Shown one piece after another: positions 19,726 to 30,213 of a stretch of 64,000 bases of DNA; the stretch's first letter is position 1, and each line of letters starts with the position of its first letter. The stretch spans positions 3,782,001 through 3,846,000 of the forward strand of contig NZ_AP025592.1 of the NCBI RefSeq assembly GCF_023169965.1, in the 5' to 3' direction. The notes below the pieces were generated by a model. The model was not told the DNA's origin and made no database searches. It saw nothing but the letters and a program-made list of their open reading frames with translations. The stretch is from Anaeromyxobacter paludicola. GTDB taxonomy: Bacteria > Myxococcota > Myxococcia > Myxococcales > Anaeromyxobacteraceae. Both the position numbers and the translations under genes were made by a program.

Positions 19726-19735
19726 GCGCTCGCGC

Positions 19736-21367
19736 TCAGGTTTCCAGGAACCGGCGCAGGACCGGATCGCGCGCCAGCCGGTCCCGCGGGGCCACGATCC
19801 GGGCGGTGACCAGGGCCCGGGTGAGCGCCACGTAGCTGCGCACGCCGGGCTGCGACACCTCGCCCTCGGGGAGGTCGGTGAGGAGGACCGCCGGGCGCTC
19901 CAGCCCCTTCCAGCGGAGGAAGGTGTCGGCGACGAGCCGCTCCGGCGCGTCCGGGGCGTCGGCGCGGACCACCTCGTGCCGCCCGATCCGGCCGGTCTCG
20001 TGGAGCACCCCCGGGACCGACTGCCCGCGCAGGGAGACGATGGCGACGTCGCCGGGAGCGAGCCCCGCGCCCAGGAGCCGGTCCACCTCGTCCGCCAGCT
20101 TGTCGCCCACGCTGGTGGCGCTCGGCGCCTGCACGAAGCGCAGCGACCCCTCGGCGAACGCGGCGCGGATGGCCGCCTCCTCGTAGGGTGCCCCGGCGTA
20201 GACGTTGGCGAGGTCCTGGATGCCGGGCGGGCAGCGCTGCCCCCGGGTGAGCAGGAACGGGCGCCCGAACAGCTCGACCGGCGGCTTGCGGCTCGGCCAG
20301 AAGGTCTGGGCCGGGTCGTGGAACCCCCAGAGCCGCCTCCCGCGCGAGAGCCCCTCGAGCAGGAACCAGGCCTCGTCCTGCAGGTCCTGCGCCTCGTCCA
20401 CGATCACGGTGTCCCAGCGGGCCTCGCAGAGCTCGGAGGCGCGCAGCAGGACGGCGTTCCAGAAGGGCGCGTCGAGCGGGCCGTCGGGCTGGCGCGGGCC
20501 GTCGGCGGCGTCCACGAGCTGCTTCGCGAGCCCGCTCACGGTGTGCACCTCCACGCCCGTCCCGGCGAGCCGCTCCGAGAGCCAGCGCGAGAGCGGGGCG
20601 GTGAAGCAGAGGAGGAGCACCTTCTGGCCGGAGGCGGCGGCCCGGCGCGCCGCCTCGGCGGCGAGCAGCGTCTTGCCCGACCCGGCGCCGCCCCGCACGA
20701 GGAGCCGCTCGCTGGCGAGCAGGTTGTCGAGGGCGAGGAGCTGCAGCGGGTCGAGCTCGAGCCGCCGCGCGTTCACCTCGCTGGCGCGGGCGCCGAGCGA
20801 GAGGCAGGGGACGGCGGTCTCGCCCCAGTACCGGTGGAGCCGGTCGATCCACGCCCCGAGCGCCTGGCCCGGGGCGGGCAGGGCGCGCTCCGCCACCCGC
20901 GGCAGCGCCTGCTCGAGCCAGCCCAGGTCGCGTCCCGAGAGCACGACGCCGGCGAGGTCGTCCTCCGTCGGCCCGCGCTCGAAGTCCACGTCCGGGAAGC
21001 AGACGGCGGCGCCGAACGCCGGGGCCTGGCACCCGTCCTCGCCGAGGCGACGCGAGAGCTTGCGCAGGAAGCCGTTCGCCTGGTCGAGCGGGGCGGGCGA
21101 CATGGGCGCGCCGTTCTGCAGCCAGATCCCGTCGCGCTGCTCGACCCGTCCCCCCTTCACCTCGAGGACCAGGAGCCCGCGCTCCGGGTGGGCGAGCACG
21201 AAGTCGCCCTCGCCGAGGACGCCGTCCCGGGTGCGGATGCGCAGCGAGTGCCAGGCGGTCCAGCCCGGCGGGAGGCCCTTGCGGAGCGCCCGGTGGACGG
21301 CGTGCTCGGCCTGCGAGAGCGTGGGCCGGAGCCCTTCGGCGGGGTAGAGCCGGACCGTGGGTGGCAT
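19736..21367 (-). CDS. NERD domain-containing UvrD/Rep-type helicase
   Basis: A protein of about 543 residues with an N-terminal NERD (nuclease-related) domain (about 15-115, with GVLGEGDFVLAHPERGLLVLEVKGG containing the D..E-K core) and a superfamily 1 helicase. Walker A is VRGGAGSGKTLLAAEAA, the preceding PLQLLALDNLLAS is the Q-motif region, Walker B is VIVDEAQDLQDEAW, and the C-terminal VALTRALVTARIV is motif VI-like but lacks a clear Arg finger pattern. The ATG at 21367 is my choice; an in-frame GTG six codons upstream is possible. Likely acts on DNA ends or repair intermediates; some NERD helicases belong to defence loci. Lies 94 bases downstream of an ADP-ribosylglycohydrolase gene on the same strand. 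Confidence 0.82.
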   Translation of the reverse strand: MPPTVRLYPAEGLRPTLSQAEHAVHRALRKGLPPGWTAWHSLRIRTRDGVLGEGDFVLAHPERGLLVLEVKGGRVEQRDGIWLQNGAPMSPAPLDQANGFLRKLSRRLGEDGCQAPAFGAAVCFPDVDFERGPTEDDLAGVVLSGRDLGWLEQALPRVAERALPAPGQALGAWIDRLHRYWGETAVPCLSLGARASEVNARRLELDPLQLLALDNLLASERLLVRGGAGSGKTLLAAEAARRAAASGQKVLLLCFTAPLSRWLSERLAGTGVEVHTVSGLAKQLVDAADGPRQPDGPLDAPFWNAVLLRASELCEARWDTVIVDEAQDLQDEAWFLLEGLSRGRRLWGFHDPAQTFWPSRKPPVELFGRPFLLTRGQRCPPGIQDLANVYAGAPYEEAAIRAAFAEGSLRFVQAPSATSVGDKLADEVDRLLGAGLAPGDVAIVSLRGQSVPGVLHETGRIGRHEVVRADAPDAPERLVADTFLRWKGLERPAVLLTDLPEGEVSQPGVRSYVALTRALVTARIVAPRDRLARDPVLRRFLET

Positions 21368-21461
21368 TCGCGGAGAGTACGGCACCGGCCCGGCGGGGCG
21401 CCATGATCCGGCTCACGCACGGGCGCGTCCGGAGGGTGCGTAGCATCCATCGCCCGGCCCG

Positions 21462-22511
21462 TCACCCCGCCACCAGCTCCAGCAGCAGCCTCGGATGGTA
21501 GAGGTCGCGCAGCGGCCCGGGCTCGTCCGCGAGCGCGCCGAGCACGCGCGCGGCCCAGGGCTCGGGGATGGCGCCGTCGCCGTGGAGCGCGCCCAGGAGC
21601 GCGCCGGCGATGGCGCCGTTGGTGTCGGCGTCGCCGCCCCGGTTCACCACGTCCACGAGGCCGGCGCGCAGGTCGGGCGCGTGCAGGAGCTCCCAGAAGG
21701 CGAGCCGGAACGCCACCCGGACGAAGCCCTGGCGCTCGTGCAGGTGCAGCTCCGGGCCGTACAGGCCGGGGTCGTCCTGCGCCGCGCGGGCGAGGTCCTC
21801 CTCGAGCGCGGCCCGAGCCTCCTCGACGAGCGGCTCCGGGAGCCCGGGCAGCGCGGCGATCGCCTGGGCGGCCGGGGCGAGCTCGGCGCGAGCGGACTCC
21901 AGCACCGCCTGCGGCGAGCGCGCCTTCCCGCTCACCGCGGCGCCGATGGCGGCGTCGAAGGCGGCGCAGGCGAGCTGGCAGCGCGGGTCGTAGTGGGTGA
22001 GGGCCGAGTCGAGGAGCGCCGCCTCCCGGCGCGCCGCCGGCTGCAGGGCGAAGGCGACGCCGATCGGCGCGGTGCGCATGAGGGAACCGTTGCCGGCGGC
22101 GCGCAGGCCGCGGTCCGTCCAGACCTTCCGGCCGGCCTCTGCGGGCGCCGCGCCGCCGGCGAGGAGCCCGAGCACCTCGCGCGTCTGGGCGCCGGCGTCG
22201 AAGGCGTGCTCGAGCCAGGCGACGTAGCGCGCGGCGAGGTCGGCGACGTCGAGCCCGCCGCGCGCCCGGAGCGAGGTGGCGAGGCAGGTGGCCATCTGCG
22301 TGTCGTCGGTCACCTGCCCCGGCGCGACCGAGAACGGGCCGCCGCCCACCACCTCGGCGTGCGGGCCGAGCGCCAGCGCCGGGAAGGGGATCCGCGGCGC
22401 GACCACGAACTCGAGCGTGGTGCCGAGGGCGTCGCCCACGGCGAGCCCGAGCAGGGCGCCGCGCGCGCGGGACCGGGCGGGACCGGAGAGGGGAGGGTTC
22501 GCGGTGGTCAT
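21462..22511 (-). CDS. ADP-ribosylglycohydrolase family protein (DraG-like)
   Basis: A 349-residue all-helical enzyme of the DraG/ARH family that removes ADP-ribose from proteins or other acceptors. ARGALLGLAVGDALGTTLEF is the family N-terminus, TDDTQMA carries the acidic Mg ligands, and NRGGDADTNGAIAGALLGALHG near the C-terminus holds the second metal site. No matching ADP-ribosyltransferase lies in the window, so the modified target is unknown. Start ATG at 22511. It precedes the NERD helicase gene on the same strand with 94 bases between. Confidence 0.9.
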   Translation of the reverse strand: MTTANPPLSGPARSRARGALLGLAVGDALGTTLEFVVAPRIPFPALALGPHAEVVGGGPFSVAPGQVTDDTQMATCLATSLRARGGLDVADLAARYVAWLEHAFDAGAQTREVLGLLAGGAAPAEAGRKVWTDRGLRAAGNGSLMRTAPIGVAFALQPAARREAALLDSALTHYDPRCQLACAAFDAAIGAAVSGKARSPQAVLESARAELAPAAQAIAALPGLPEPLVEEARAALEEDLARAAQDDPGLYGPELHLHERQGFVRVAFRLAFWELLHAPDLRAGLVDVVNRGGDADTNGAIAGALLGALHGDGAIPEPWAARVLGALADEPGPLRDLYHPRLLLELVAG

Positions 22512-22583
22512 CGACGCCTCGCGGCTCGGGACGCGACCATTGTACGCCCGGCCCGGACACGGAGTCCGGGGTCGATTCGGCCC

Positions 22584-22997
22584 CTAGGTCTCGGTCCGGA
22601 TCGCCTGCCGCGAGCGCGCCGGCCTCGGCCGCTCCGGGTGGGCCCGCGCCGTCCACTCCAGGTAGCGCCGGTCGCTGCCGGTGGTGTGGTTGACGAGCCA
22701 CCCGCGCAGGAACGCCGCCGAGGCGGCGCTCAGGTCGCCGTCCATGGTCTCGAGCTCCGCCAGGAAGGCGGCGTGCTCGGCGCGGTGCTCGGGGAGGTCC
22801 GGGTACCCGCGCCACGCGAGCATCCGCTCCTCGTCGGCGAAGTGCGCCCGGACCTGGCGCTGGAACTCCGCCAGCTCCAGCGCCGCGTCCGCCGGCCCGC
22901 GCTGCCGGGCGTCCATCACCCGGTGCAGCTGGTCGAAGAGCGCGCGGTGCTGGGCGTCGATGGTGGAGCTGGGTTCCCGTGGTCTGCCGCCGGCCAT
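22584..22997 (-). CDS. Bacteriohemerythrin
   Basis: A 137-residue single-domain, soluble O2-binding non-heme diiron protein. All seven expected ligands can be placed: His17, His52, Glu56, His71, His75, His104 and Asp109, in the contexts DAQHRALF, HFADEERM, YPDLPEHRAEHAAFL and NHTTGSD. The start ATG follows AGGAG (23003-23007). A near-consensus sigma-54 promoter lies at 23023-23039, almost identical to the one in front of the chemoreceptor gene downstream in this window, so both are probably switched on together. Likely role: O2 binding, delivery or sensing under low oxygen. Confidence 0.93.
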   Translation of the reverse strand: MAGGRPREPSSTIDAQHRALFDQLHRVMDARQRGPADAALELAEFQRQVRAHFADEERMLAWRGYPDLPEHRAEHAAFLAELETMDGDLSAASAAFLRGWLVNHTTGSDRRYLEWTARAHPERPRPARSRQAIRTET

Positions 22998-23022
22998 TCA
23001 CTCTCCTGAGGATGGGACGCCA

Positions 23023-23039
23023 TAGCGAGGATCGTGCCA
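23023..23039 (-). promoter_or_regulatory. Sigma-54 (-24/-12) promoter of the bacteriohemerythrin gene
   Basis: On the minus strand the sequence TGGCACGATCCTCGCTA matches the RpoN consensus TGGCACG-N4-TTGCW with one mismatch. Predicted initiation near 23012 leaves a leader of about 15 bases that still contains the ribosome binding site. Sixteen of seventeen bases are identical to the element at 26303-26319. Confidence 0.75.
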
Positions 23040-23199
23040 GGCCGGATCGGCGGAACTGGGCCGATCTTGCCGGGCCGGGTGAGGGGTGGGGGGCGCCCCT
23101 GGGGCCGCCGCGGTGAGGCGCGGATCGACCCATCGGACCGCGCGTGCGGGGGCCGGGCGCGGGGGACGGGCGGCGCCCGCGCCGCGCCCGGCCGCGGCC

Positions 23200-26100
23200 T
23201 CAGAACTCGGAGACGAACGGGTCCGACTCGAGCGGGATGACCTCCTCGGGCGCGAGCGGGATGCCCTGGGCGGCGCGCGCCGGGGCGCGCTTCCGCCTGG
23301 GCTCGGGGAGGAGCGAGGGCGCGGGCTTCTGCGCGCGGGGCGCGGCCGAGGCCGCCGGCTGGCGCTGCGCCGGGAGCGCGGCCCTGGAGGGCGACGCGGA
23401 CGAGGAGAGCCGGAAGGAGCCGACCATCGCCGCGAGCTCCTCCGACTGGCTCGAGAGCTCGCTCGCCGCCGAGGAGGACTCCTCGGAGCTGGCGGCGTTC
23501 TGCTGGGTCACCTTGTCCATCTCGGAGACGGCCTTGTTGAGCTGCTCGATCCCGGCCGACTGCTCCCGGGCGGAGGCGGCGATCTCGGCCACGATGTCGG
23601 TGACCTTGCCGATCGAGCCGACGATGCCGGCCAGCTCGCCCGAGACCTGGCGCGAGGTCTCGGCGCCCTCGGCCGCCTGCCGCACCGACTGCGCGATGAG
23701 CGCCTCGGTCTTCTGGGCCGCCTCCTTGCTGCGGAGCGCGAGCGAGCGGACCTCCTCGGCGACCACCGCGAAGCCCCGGCCGGCCTCGCCGGCCCGGGCC
23801 GCCTCCACCGCCGCGTTGAGCGCGAGGAGGTTGGTCTGGAAGGCGATCTCGTTGATGTCGCGGATGATGGCGGAGGTGCCCTCGGCGGAGGCGCGGATCT
23901 TGTCCATGGCGCCCTGCATCTGGGCCATCGCCGCCGCGCCCTGCTCCGCCGAGCCGCGCGCGCCGCGCGCCAGCGCGTCGGCCTGGGCCGCGTGCTCCGC
24001 GCTCCCCTTCGCCATCGCGGCGACCGACTCCAGGCTGGAGGAGGTCTCCTCGAGCGAGGCCGCCTGCTCGGAGGCGCCGCTCGCGACCGCCTGCGACGAC
24101 GAGGCGATCTGGCCGGCCGCGCTCGACACCTGGCCCACCGCGTCCGAGACCTGCGAGAGCGCGGCGTCGAGCGCCTCGGCGGTGGCGTTGAGGGCGTACT
24201 GCAGCCGGGCGTGGTCGCCCGGGTACTCGCCCGACATCCGGGCGCGGAGATCGCGCGAGGCGAGCCGCTCGAGCGCGTCGGTCGCCTCGCCCACCGGGGC
24301 GAGCACCGCGTCGAGGGTGGCGTTGACGCCCTCGAGGGTCTTGCGGAAGGCCCCCTCGTGCCGGGCGGCCGCGGCGCGGGTCGAGAGCCGGCCCTCGACG
24401 GCGGCCTGCGCCAGCGCGCTCGTGTCCTCGACGAGCGCGCTCACCGCGGTGACGCACCGGTTGAGCGTCTGCTGCATCGCCACCACGTCGCCCTTCACCT
24501 GGTTGGTCCGGAGCGGCGGGAGCTCGCCGTGGGAGATCTTCTCGCAGTAGTCGGCCATCACCCGGAACGGCTTGAGGATGGCCTCGATGGTGTCGTTGAC
24601 GCCCTGGATCACCGCCCGGAAGTCGCCGCGGTGGCGCGAGGCGTCGGCCCGGGCGGCGAAGTTGCCCTCGACCGCCTCCGCCGCGAGCGCCTTGCTGTCG
24701 GCCACCAGCGCGTTGACCGAGTCGATGCAGGCGTTGAGGTCGGCGGCGAGCTTGCCGAAGTCGCCGGCGTAGGCCTCCGAGATGCGCGGCGGGATCTCGC
24801 CCTGCGCGATGCGGGCCACCCGGGCGGCGGCCACCGAGAGCGGGCCGATGACCGCGTCGAGGGTGTCGTTCACGCCCTGCACCACGGCGCGGAACTCGCC
24901 CTGGTGGCGGGAGGCGTCGGCGCGGGTGGAGAGCTGCCCCGCCACGGCGGCGCGCGACAGCAGCTTCGCGTCGGACACGAGCAGGTTCACCGCGTCGATG
25001 CAGCGGTTGAGGTCGGCCTCGAGCTCGCCGAACTTGCCCTGGTAGCCGGCGGAGAGCCGCTCCGGCACGTCGCCGCGCGAGATCCGGTCCACGCAGCCGG
25101 CGGCCGCCTCGAGCGGCTGGACCACCGCGTCGAGGAGCCGGTTCATCCCCTGCATCAGCCGCGCGTGGTCGCCCTGGTAGCGGGAGGCGTCGGCGCGCAC
25201 CTCGAGCCGGCCGGCGACGGCCGCCTCGATGAGCTGGTCCACGTCGGCGGAGCGCGCGTTGACGACCGCGATGAGCGCGTTGAGGCTGTCCTTGAGCCGG
25301 TTGAAGTCGCCGCGGTACGGGGCGCTGATGGGCGCGGCCGTCTCGCCGCGGGCGAGCCGGTCGGCGGTGTCGGAGGCGACGCCGAACGGGCCGGCGAAGG
25401 CGTCCATGGTGCCGTTCAGGGTCTCGACGATGGGCCGGAACTCCACCCCCACCGCCGTGGGCTCGCCGCGGACGTCGAGCCGCCCCTCGCGGACCGCCTC
25501 CCCGAGCTTCCCGGCCTCGGCCGCGAGCCCGCTCACGGTGCGGCCGATGCTGCGCTGGAGCAGCCAGGCCAGCGCGAGCGTCAGCGCGGCGCCGCCGAGG
25601 ACCGTCGCGAGCACGAGCGCGTTGGCGAGCGCGGCGGTGGACTCCCCGTCCTTCTTCGCCGCCGCCACCTCGGCGCTCACCTCCTCCACGATCGGCGTCA
25701 CCGCCGCCTCGTGCGCCACCAGGGCCGGGCGGATCGGATCCCAGGCCTCGAACAGGCGGCGCTCGGCGGCGCGGCCCTCCGGGCTCTCCTCGCCGTAGCC
25801 GCGCGCGAGGACCTGGTCCCGCGCGCGGGAGGCCTCGGCGACCCGCAGGGAGATCGCCTTCAGCTCCTGCCAGGGCGCCGCGCTCTGCTCGAGCTGGCGC
25901 AGCGCCGAAGCGTCCTGGGGCAGGGCCGCGAACTGCTTGCGCCCCTCCTCGACCGTCTTCAGCGCGCCGTCGAGCCGCTCGTAGAACGGGGCGCGCTTGG
26001 CGCCGTCGAGGTGCGGCACCATCAGGGCGTTCACCGCGCGCCCGAGCCGATCCTGCCCCTGCTGGATCATGGAGAGGGCCTGCCGGCTCGGGAACTTGTT

Positions 26101-26238
26101 CGCAGCCACCTCGTCGAGCCGGCCACGCACGCGGTTCAGGCTCGACCAGGAGAGCGCGCCGACCACCAGCGAGAGCGCGATGGCGACGAGGTACGAGAGC
26201 AGGATCTTCCGGGAGATGGTCAGGTTCGAGAACGACAT
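23200..26238 (-). CDS. Methyl-accepting chemotaxis protein with tandem HAMP-type repeats
   Basis: A 1012-residue membrane chemoreceptor. One membrane helix at about 11-33, a periplasmic helical sensor of about 160 residues, a second helix at about 200-226, then the cytoplasmic part. From residue 257 there are four tandem repeats of exactly 91 residues (257-347, 348-438, 439-529, 530-620) and a partial fifth, each made of two HAMP-like units and beginning RGEPTA, RADASR, RADASR, RADASR and RAAAAR. The methyl-accepting domain follows, with the CheA/CheW-binding hairpin [20 protein letters not shown] near 795-835. There is no C-terminal NWETF-type CheR tether. Transcribed from a sigma-54 promoter. 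Confidence 0.93.
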   Translation of the reverse strand: MSFSNLTISRKILLSYLVAIALSLVVGALSWSSLNRVRGRLDEVAANKFPSRQALSMIQQGQDRLGRAVNALMVPHLDGAKRAPFYERLDGALKTVEEGRKQFAALPQDASALRQLEQSAAPWQELKAISLRVAEASRARDQVLARGYGEESPEGRAAERRLFEAWDPIRPALVAHEAAVTPIVEEVSAEVAAAKKDGESTAALANALVLATVLGGAALTLALAWLLQRSIGRTVSGLAAEAGKLGEAVREGRLDVRGEPTAVGVEFRPIVETLNGTMDAFAGPFGVASDTADRLARGETAAPISAPYRGDFNRLKDSLNALIAVVNARSADVDQLIEAAVAGRLEVRADASRYQGDHARLMQGMNRLLDAVVQPLEAAAGCVDRISRGDVPERLSAGYQGKFGELEADLNRCIDAVNLLVSDAKLLSRAAVAGQLSTRADASRHQGEFRAVVQGVNDTLDAVIGPLSVAAARVARIAQGEIPPRISEAYAGDFGKLAADLNACIDSVNALVADSKALAAEAVEGNFAARADASRHRGDFRAVIQGVNDTIEAILKPFRVMADYCEKISHGELPPLRTNQVKGDVVAMQQTLNRCVTAVSALVEDTSALAQAAVEGRLSTRAAAARHEGAFRKTLEGVNATLDAVLAPVGEATDALERLASRDLRARMSGEYPGDHARLQYALNATAEALDAALSQVSDAVGQVSSAAGQIASSSQAVASGASEQAASLEETSSSLESVAAMAKGSAEHAAQADALARGARGSAEQGAAAMAQMQGAMDKIRASAEGTSAIIRDINEIAFQTNLLALNAAVEAARAGEAGRGFAVVAEEVRSLALRSKEAAQKTEALIAQSVRQAAEGAETSRQVSGELAGIVGSIGKVTDIVAEIAASAREQSAGIEQLNKAVSEMDKVTQQNAASSEESSSAASELSSQSEELAAMVGSFRLSSSASPSRAALPAQRQPAASAAPRAQKPAPSLLPEPRRKRAPARAAQGIPLAPEEVIPLESDPFVSEF
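24150..25470 (-). repeat. Coding tandem repeats of 273 bases (poly-HAMP array)
   Basis: Units 25198-25470, 24925-25197, 24652-24924 and 24379-24651, plus a partial unit to about 24150. They are recognised at protein level: aligned without a single gap over 91 residues, they share [17 protein letters not shown] and [14 protein letters not shown] identity is moderate, so they are old duplications kept in register. Confidence 0.8.
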
Positions 26239-26302
26239 GTCGCACCCGCGCCGGTTCGGCGCGCTCCATTTGCTGGCGATGTCCCCGCGGCACGAGAGCT
26301 CC

Positions 26303-26319
26303 TAGCGAGGCTCGTGCCA
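26303..26319 (-). promoter_or_regulatory. Sigma-54 (-24/-12) promoter of the chemoreceptor gene
   Basis: On the minus strand TGGCACGAGCCTCGCTA matches TGGCACG-N4-TTGCW with one mismatch. Predicted initiation near 26292, about 54 bases before the ATG. The 225 bases upstream, to the end of the GYD gene, carry no gene and would be where an enhancer-binding protein binds; I could not recognise its site. Confidence 0.75.
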
Positions 26320-26544
26320 GCCAAAAGATCCCCGGGAATCGCGCAATCGCTGCGCGCGGGCATGGGTGTGGACGACGCCTGGGTCGGGAGTGACCGACCT
26401 GCCCCAAGGGTGGGCGATCTCTGGGTAAAGTCTGGCCGGGGCGGCGACGGACTTTCGCCGCGCGCTCGACCCCGAGAGACGCTGCGTTCCAGGCGAAACG
26501 ACGCGAGTGCGACGCGTGAGGCCGGGGCCGCCCCCGGCCGCGGC
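26320..26544. other. Intergenic region upstream of the sigma-54 promoter
   Basis: Together with the promoter this makes a 306-base gap between the chemoreceptor start and the GYD gene end. Base composition is less GC-rich than nearby genes (for example CCAAAAGATC, GGGTAAAG). I see no open frame with coding-like codon use and no clear palindrome. An activator site for the sigma-54 promoter is the best guess. Confidence 0.4.
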
Positions 26545-26838
26545 TCACTTGAGGGAGCCGATGATCTTCCGGAACTCGGGCTCGGGGAAGACCCGGAGCG
26601 TCTGCGTGCGAACGTTGCCGAGCGAGCCGAGGCCCAGCAGGATCCGCGCGATCGTCTCGTCGTCCGGCGCGTCGGCCACGATGACGAGGTCGTACGTTCC
26701 CAGCGCCAGGTAGAACTGCTTCAGCTCCGCCCCCGCCGACTGGAACGTCTTCTTGGCCAGGTCGAGCCGGTTCGCGCTCTCCTTGATGCTGCGGATGCCC
26801 TGGTCCGTGTAGTTCAAGAGACAGACGTACGTCGCCAT
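26545..26838 (-). CDS. GYD domain-containing small protein
   Basis: A 97-residue protein of the GYD family (named for the Gly-Tyr-Asp motif; here ALGTYDLVIVADAPDDETIA at about 50-70). MATYVCLLNYTDQGIRSIKE is the standard start of the family. The ATG at 26838 has a perfect AGGAGG six bases upstream, so I reject the in-frame start eight codons earlier. The fold is a ferredoxin-like dimer; no enzymatic activity has been established for the family. Divergent from treS. Confidence 0.9.
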   Translation of the reverse strand: MATYVCLLNYTDQGIRSIKESANRLDLAKKTFQSAGAELKQFYLALGTYDLVIVADAPDDETIARILLGLGSLGNVRTQTLRVFPEPEFRKIIGSLK

Positions 26839-27023
26839 GCGCGCCTCCTTCGATGTCCGCACGGAACGTCGGCGCGGCAGGGCGGCGCCGCCACGGCCCC
26901 GTGGGATTCGCCGGAACGAGGCGCGGCGGCGAAGGGCGTTCGCGGGCGGGGTCGCGCCCGGCGGGCGAGCGCCCGCTCGGGGCGAGTGCGGCGCCCCGCC
27001 CCGGGCCGCATAGTTCCTCCCGC

Positions 27024-28670
<1,647 letters not shown>

Positions 28671-28676
28671 GGCGGC

Positions 28677-30197
28677 TCACGCCCTCCCGTACAGCCCCGC
28701 GAGCTCCCCGAGCCACGCCGCCTGCCGGTCCCCGAGCTCTCCCTCGCGGAACCGCCAGCGCCAGTTGCCGGTGGCGGTGGCCGGACGGTTCATCCGGGCC
28801 TCGCTGCCGAGCCCGAGCACGTCCTGGAGCGGCACGATGGCCGTGTCGGCCACCGACGCGAGCAGCGTCCGGATCATCGCCTCGTGGATGGGCCGGTCGC
28901 CGAGGTCGAGGTAGCGGCGCGCGAGCGCCTTCTCCTCGCGCACGTCCTCGTCGCTCCGGATCGAGTCGCCGCCCCCGCTGCGCCACCAGCCCACCACGGT
29001 GTCGTTGTCGTGCGTGCCGGTGTAGGCGACGAGGTCGCGGCCGTAGGCGTGGGGCCGGAAGCCGGGGGCCTGCGGATCCTTCCCGAACGCGAAGGTGAGG
29101 ATGGCCATCCCGGGGAGCCCGTACCGGTGGCGCAGCGCCTCCACCTCCGGCGTGATGACCCCGAGGTTCTCGGCGATGAGCGGCAGGCGGCCCAGCTCGC
29201 GCCGGAGGTGGTCGAAGAGCGCGGCGCCCGGCCCGGGGCGCCAGGCTCCCTCCTGCGCGGTGGCCGCGCCGGCGGGCACGGCCCAGTAGCCCTCGAAGCC
29301 GCGGAAGTGGTCCACGCGCACGAGGTCCACCTGCTCGAGCGCCGCCCGGAGCCGCTCGAGCATGAAGCCGTGGCAGGCCTCGGCCCGCTCCTCCCAGCGG
29401 TAGAGCGGGTTGCCCCAGAGCTGCCCGGTGGCGCTGAAGTAGTCGGGCGGCACGCCGGCCACGAACGCCGGCTCCCCGCGCGCGTCGAGCTGGAAGAGGT
29501 CGGGCCGGGCCCACACGTCGCTGCAGTCGTGCGCCACGTAGATGGGGAGGTCGCCCACGAGCGAGACGCCGCGCCCCCTCGCGTGGGCGCGCAGCGCGCG
29601 CCACTGCCGGTCGAACGCGAACTGGGCGAGCTCGATGGCCCGGATCTCCGGCGCGAGCTCGTCGCGCGCCCGCGCCACCGCCACCGGCTCGCGCAGCGCG
29701 AGCGGCGCGGGCCAGCGGGTCCAGGGCAGGCCGCCGTGCCGGTCCTTCAGCGCGACGAAGAGGGCGAAGTCGTCGAGCCAGCGCGCGGTCCGGGCCCGGA
29801 ACGCCTCGAAGTCGCGCCGCAGCGCCGGGGCGCCGCGCGCCTGGAACCGCTCGGCGGCGCGCCGCAGCAGGGCGGTCTTCCAGGCGATGACCGGGCCGTA
29901 GTCCACGGTCCCCTCGGGGAACGCCGGCGGGGCCGCCGCCTCGCCCGCCTCGAGGAGCCCGTCCTCCACCAGCGCCTCCGGGCTCACGAGGAGCGGGTTC
30001 CCGGCGAACGCGCCGAGCCCCTGGTACGGCGAGTCGCCGTAGCCGGTGGGGACGAGCGGGAGCACCTGCCAGAGCGTCTGGCCCGCGCGCGCCAGGAAGT
30101 CGGCGAAGCGGCGCGCCGACGGCCCGAGGTCGCCGATGCCGTAGGGGCCGGGCAGCGAGGTGGGGTGGAGGAGGAGGCCGCTGCGGCGCGCGCTCAT
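28677..30197 (-). CDS. malQ: 4-alpha-glucanotransferase (amylomaltase)
   Basis: A 506-residue GH77 enzyme that transfers maltosyl or longer units between glucans. RRSGLLLHPTSLPGPYGIGDLG and WQVLPLVPTGYGDSPYQ are the family N-terminal motifs, VRVDHFRGFEGYW carries the catalytic Asp, LPLIAENLGVITPEV the acid/base Glu, and AYTGTHDNDTVVGWW the third acidic residue. Last gene of an operon with a glycosyltransferase and a channel-like protein; the start lies 16 bases after the channel gene. It would feed glucose and maltose for TreS encoded convergently. Confidence 0.93.
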   Translation of the reverse strand: MSARRSGLLLHPTSLPGPYGIGDLGPSARRFADFLARAGQTLWQVLPLVPTGYGDSPYQGLGAFAGNPLLVSPEALVEDGLLEAGEAAAPPAFPEGTVDYGPVIAWKTALLRRAAERFQARGAPALRRDFEAFRARTARWLDDFALFVALKDRHGGLPWTRWPAPLALREPVAVARARDELAPEIRAIELAQFAFDRQWRALRAHARGRGVSLVGDLPIYVAHDCSDVWARPDLFQLDARGEPAFVAGVPPDYFSATGQLWGNPLYRWEERAEACHGFMLERLRAALEQVDLVRVDHFRGFEGYWAVPAGAATAQEGAWRPGPGAALFDHLRRELGRLPLIAENLGVITPEVEALRHRYGLPGMAILTFAFGKDPQAPGFRPHAYGRDLVAYTGTHDNDTVVGWWRSGGGDSIRSDEDVREEKALARRYLDLGDRPIHEAMIRTLLASVADTAIVPLQDVLGLGSEARMNRPATATGNWRWRFREGELGDRQAAWLGELAGLYGRA

Positions 30198-30213
30198 CGG
30201 TCGGCCAGGAGGG

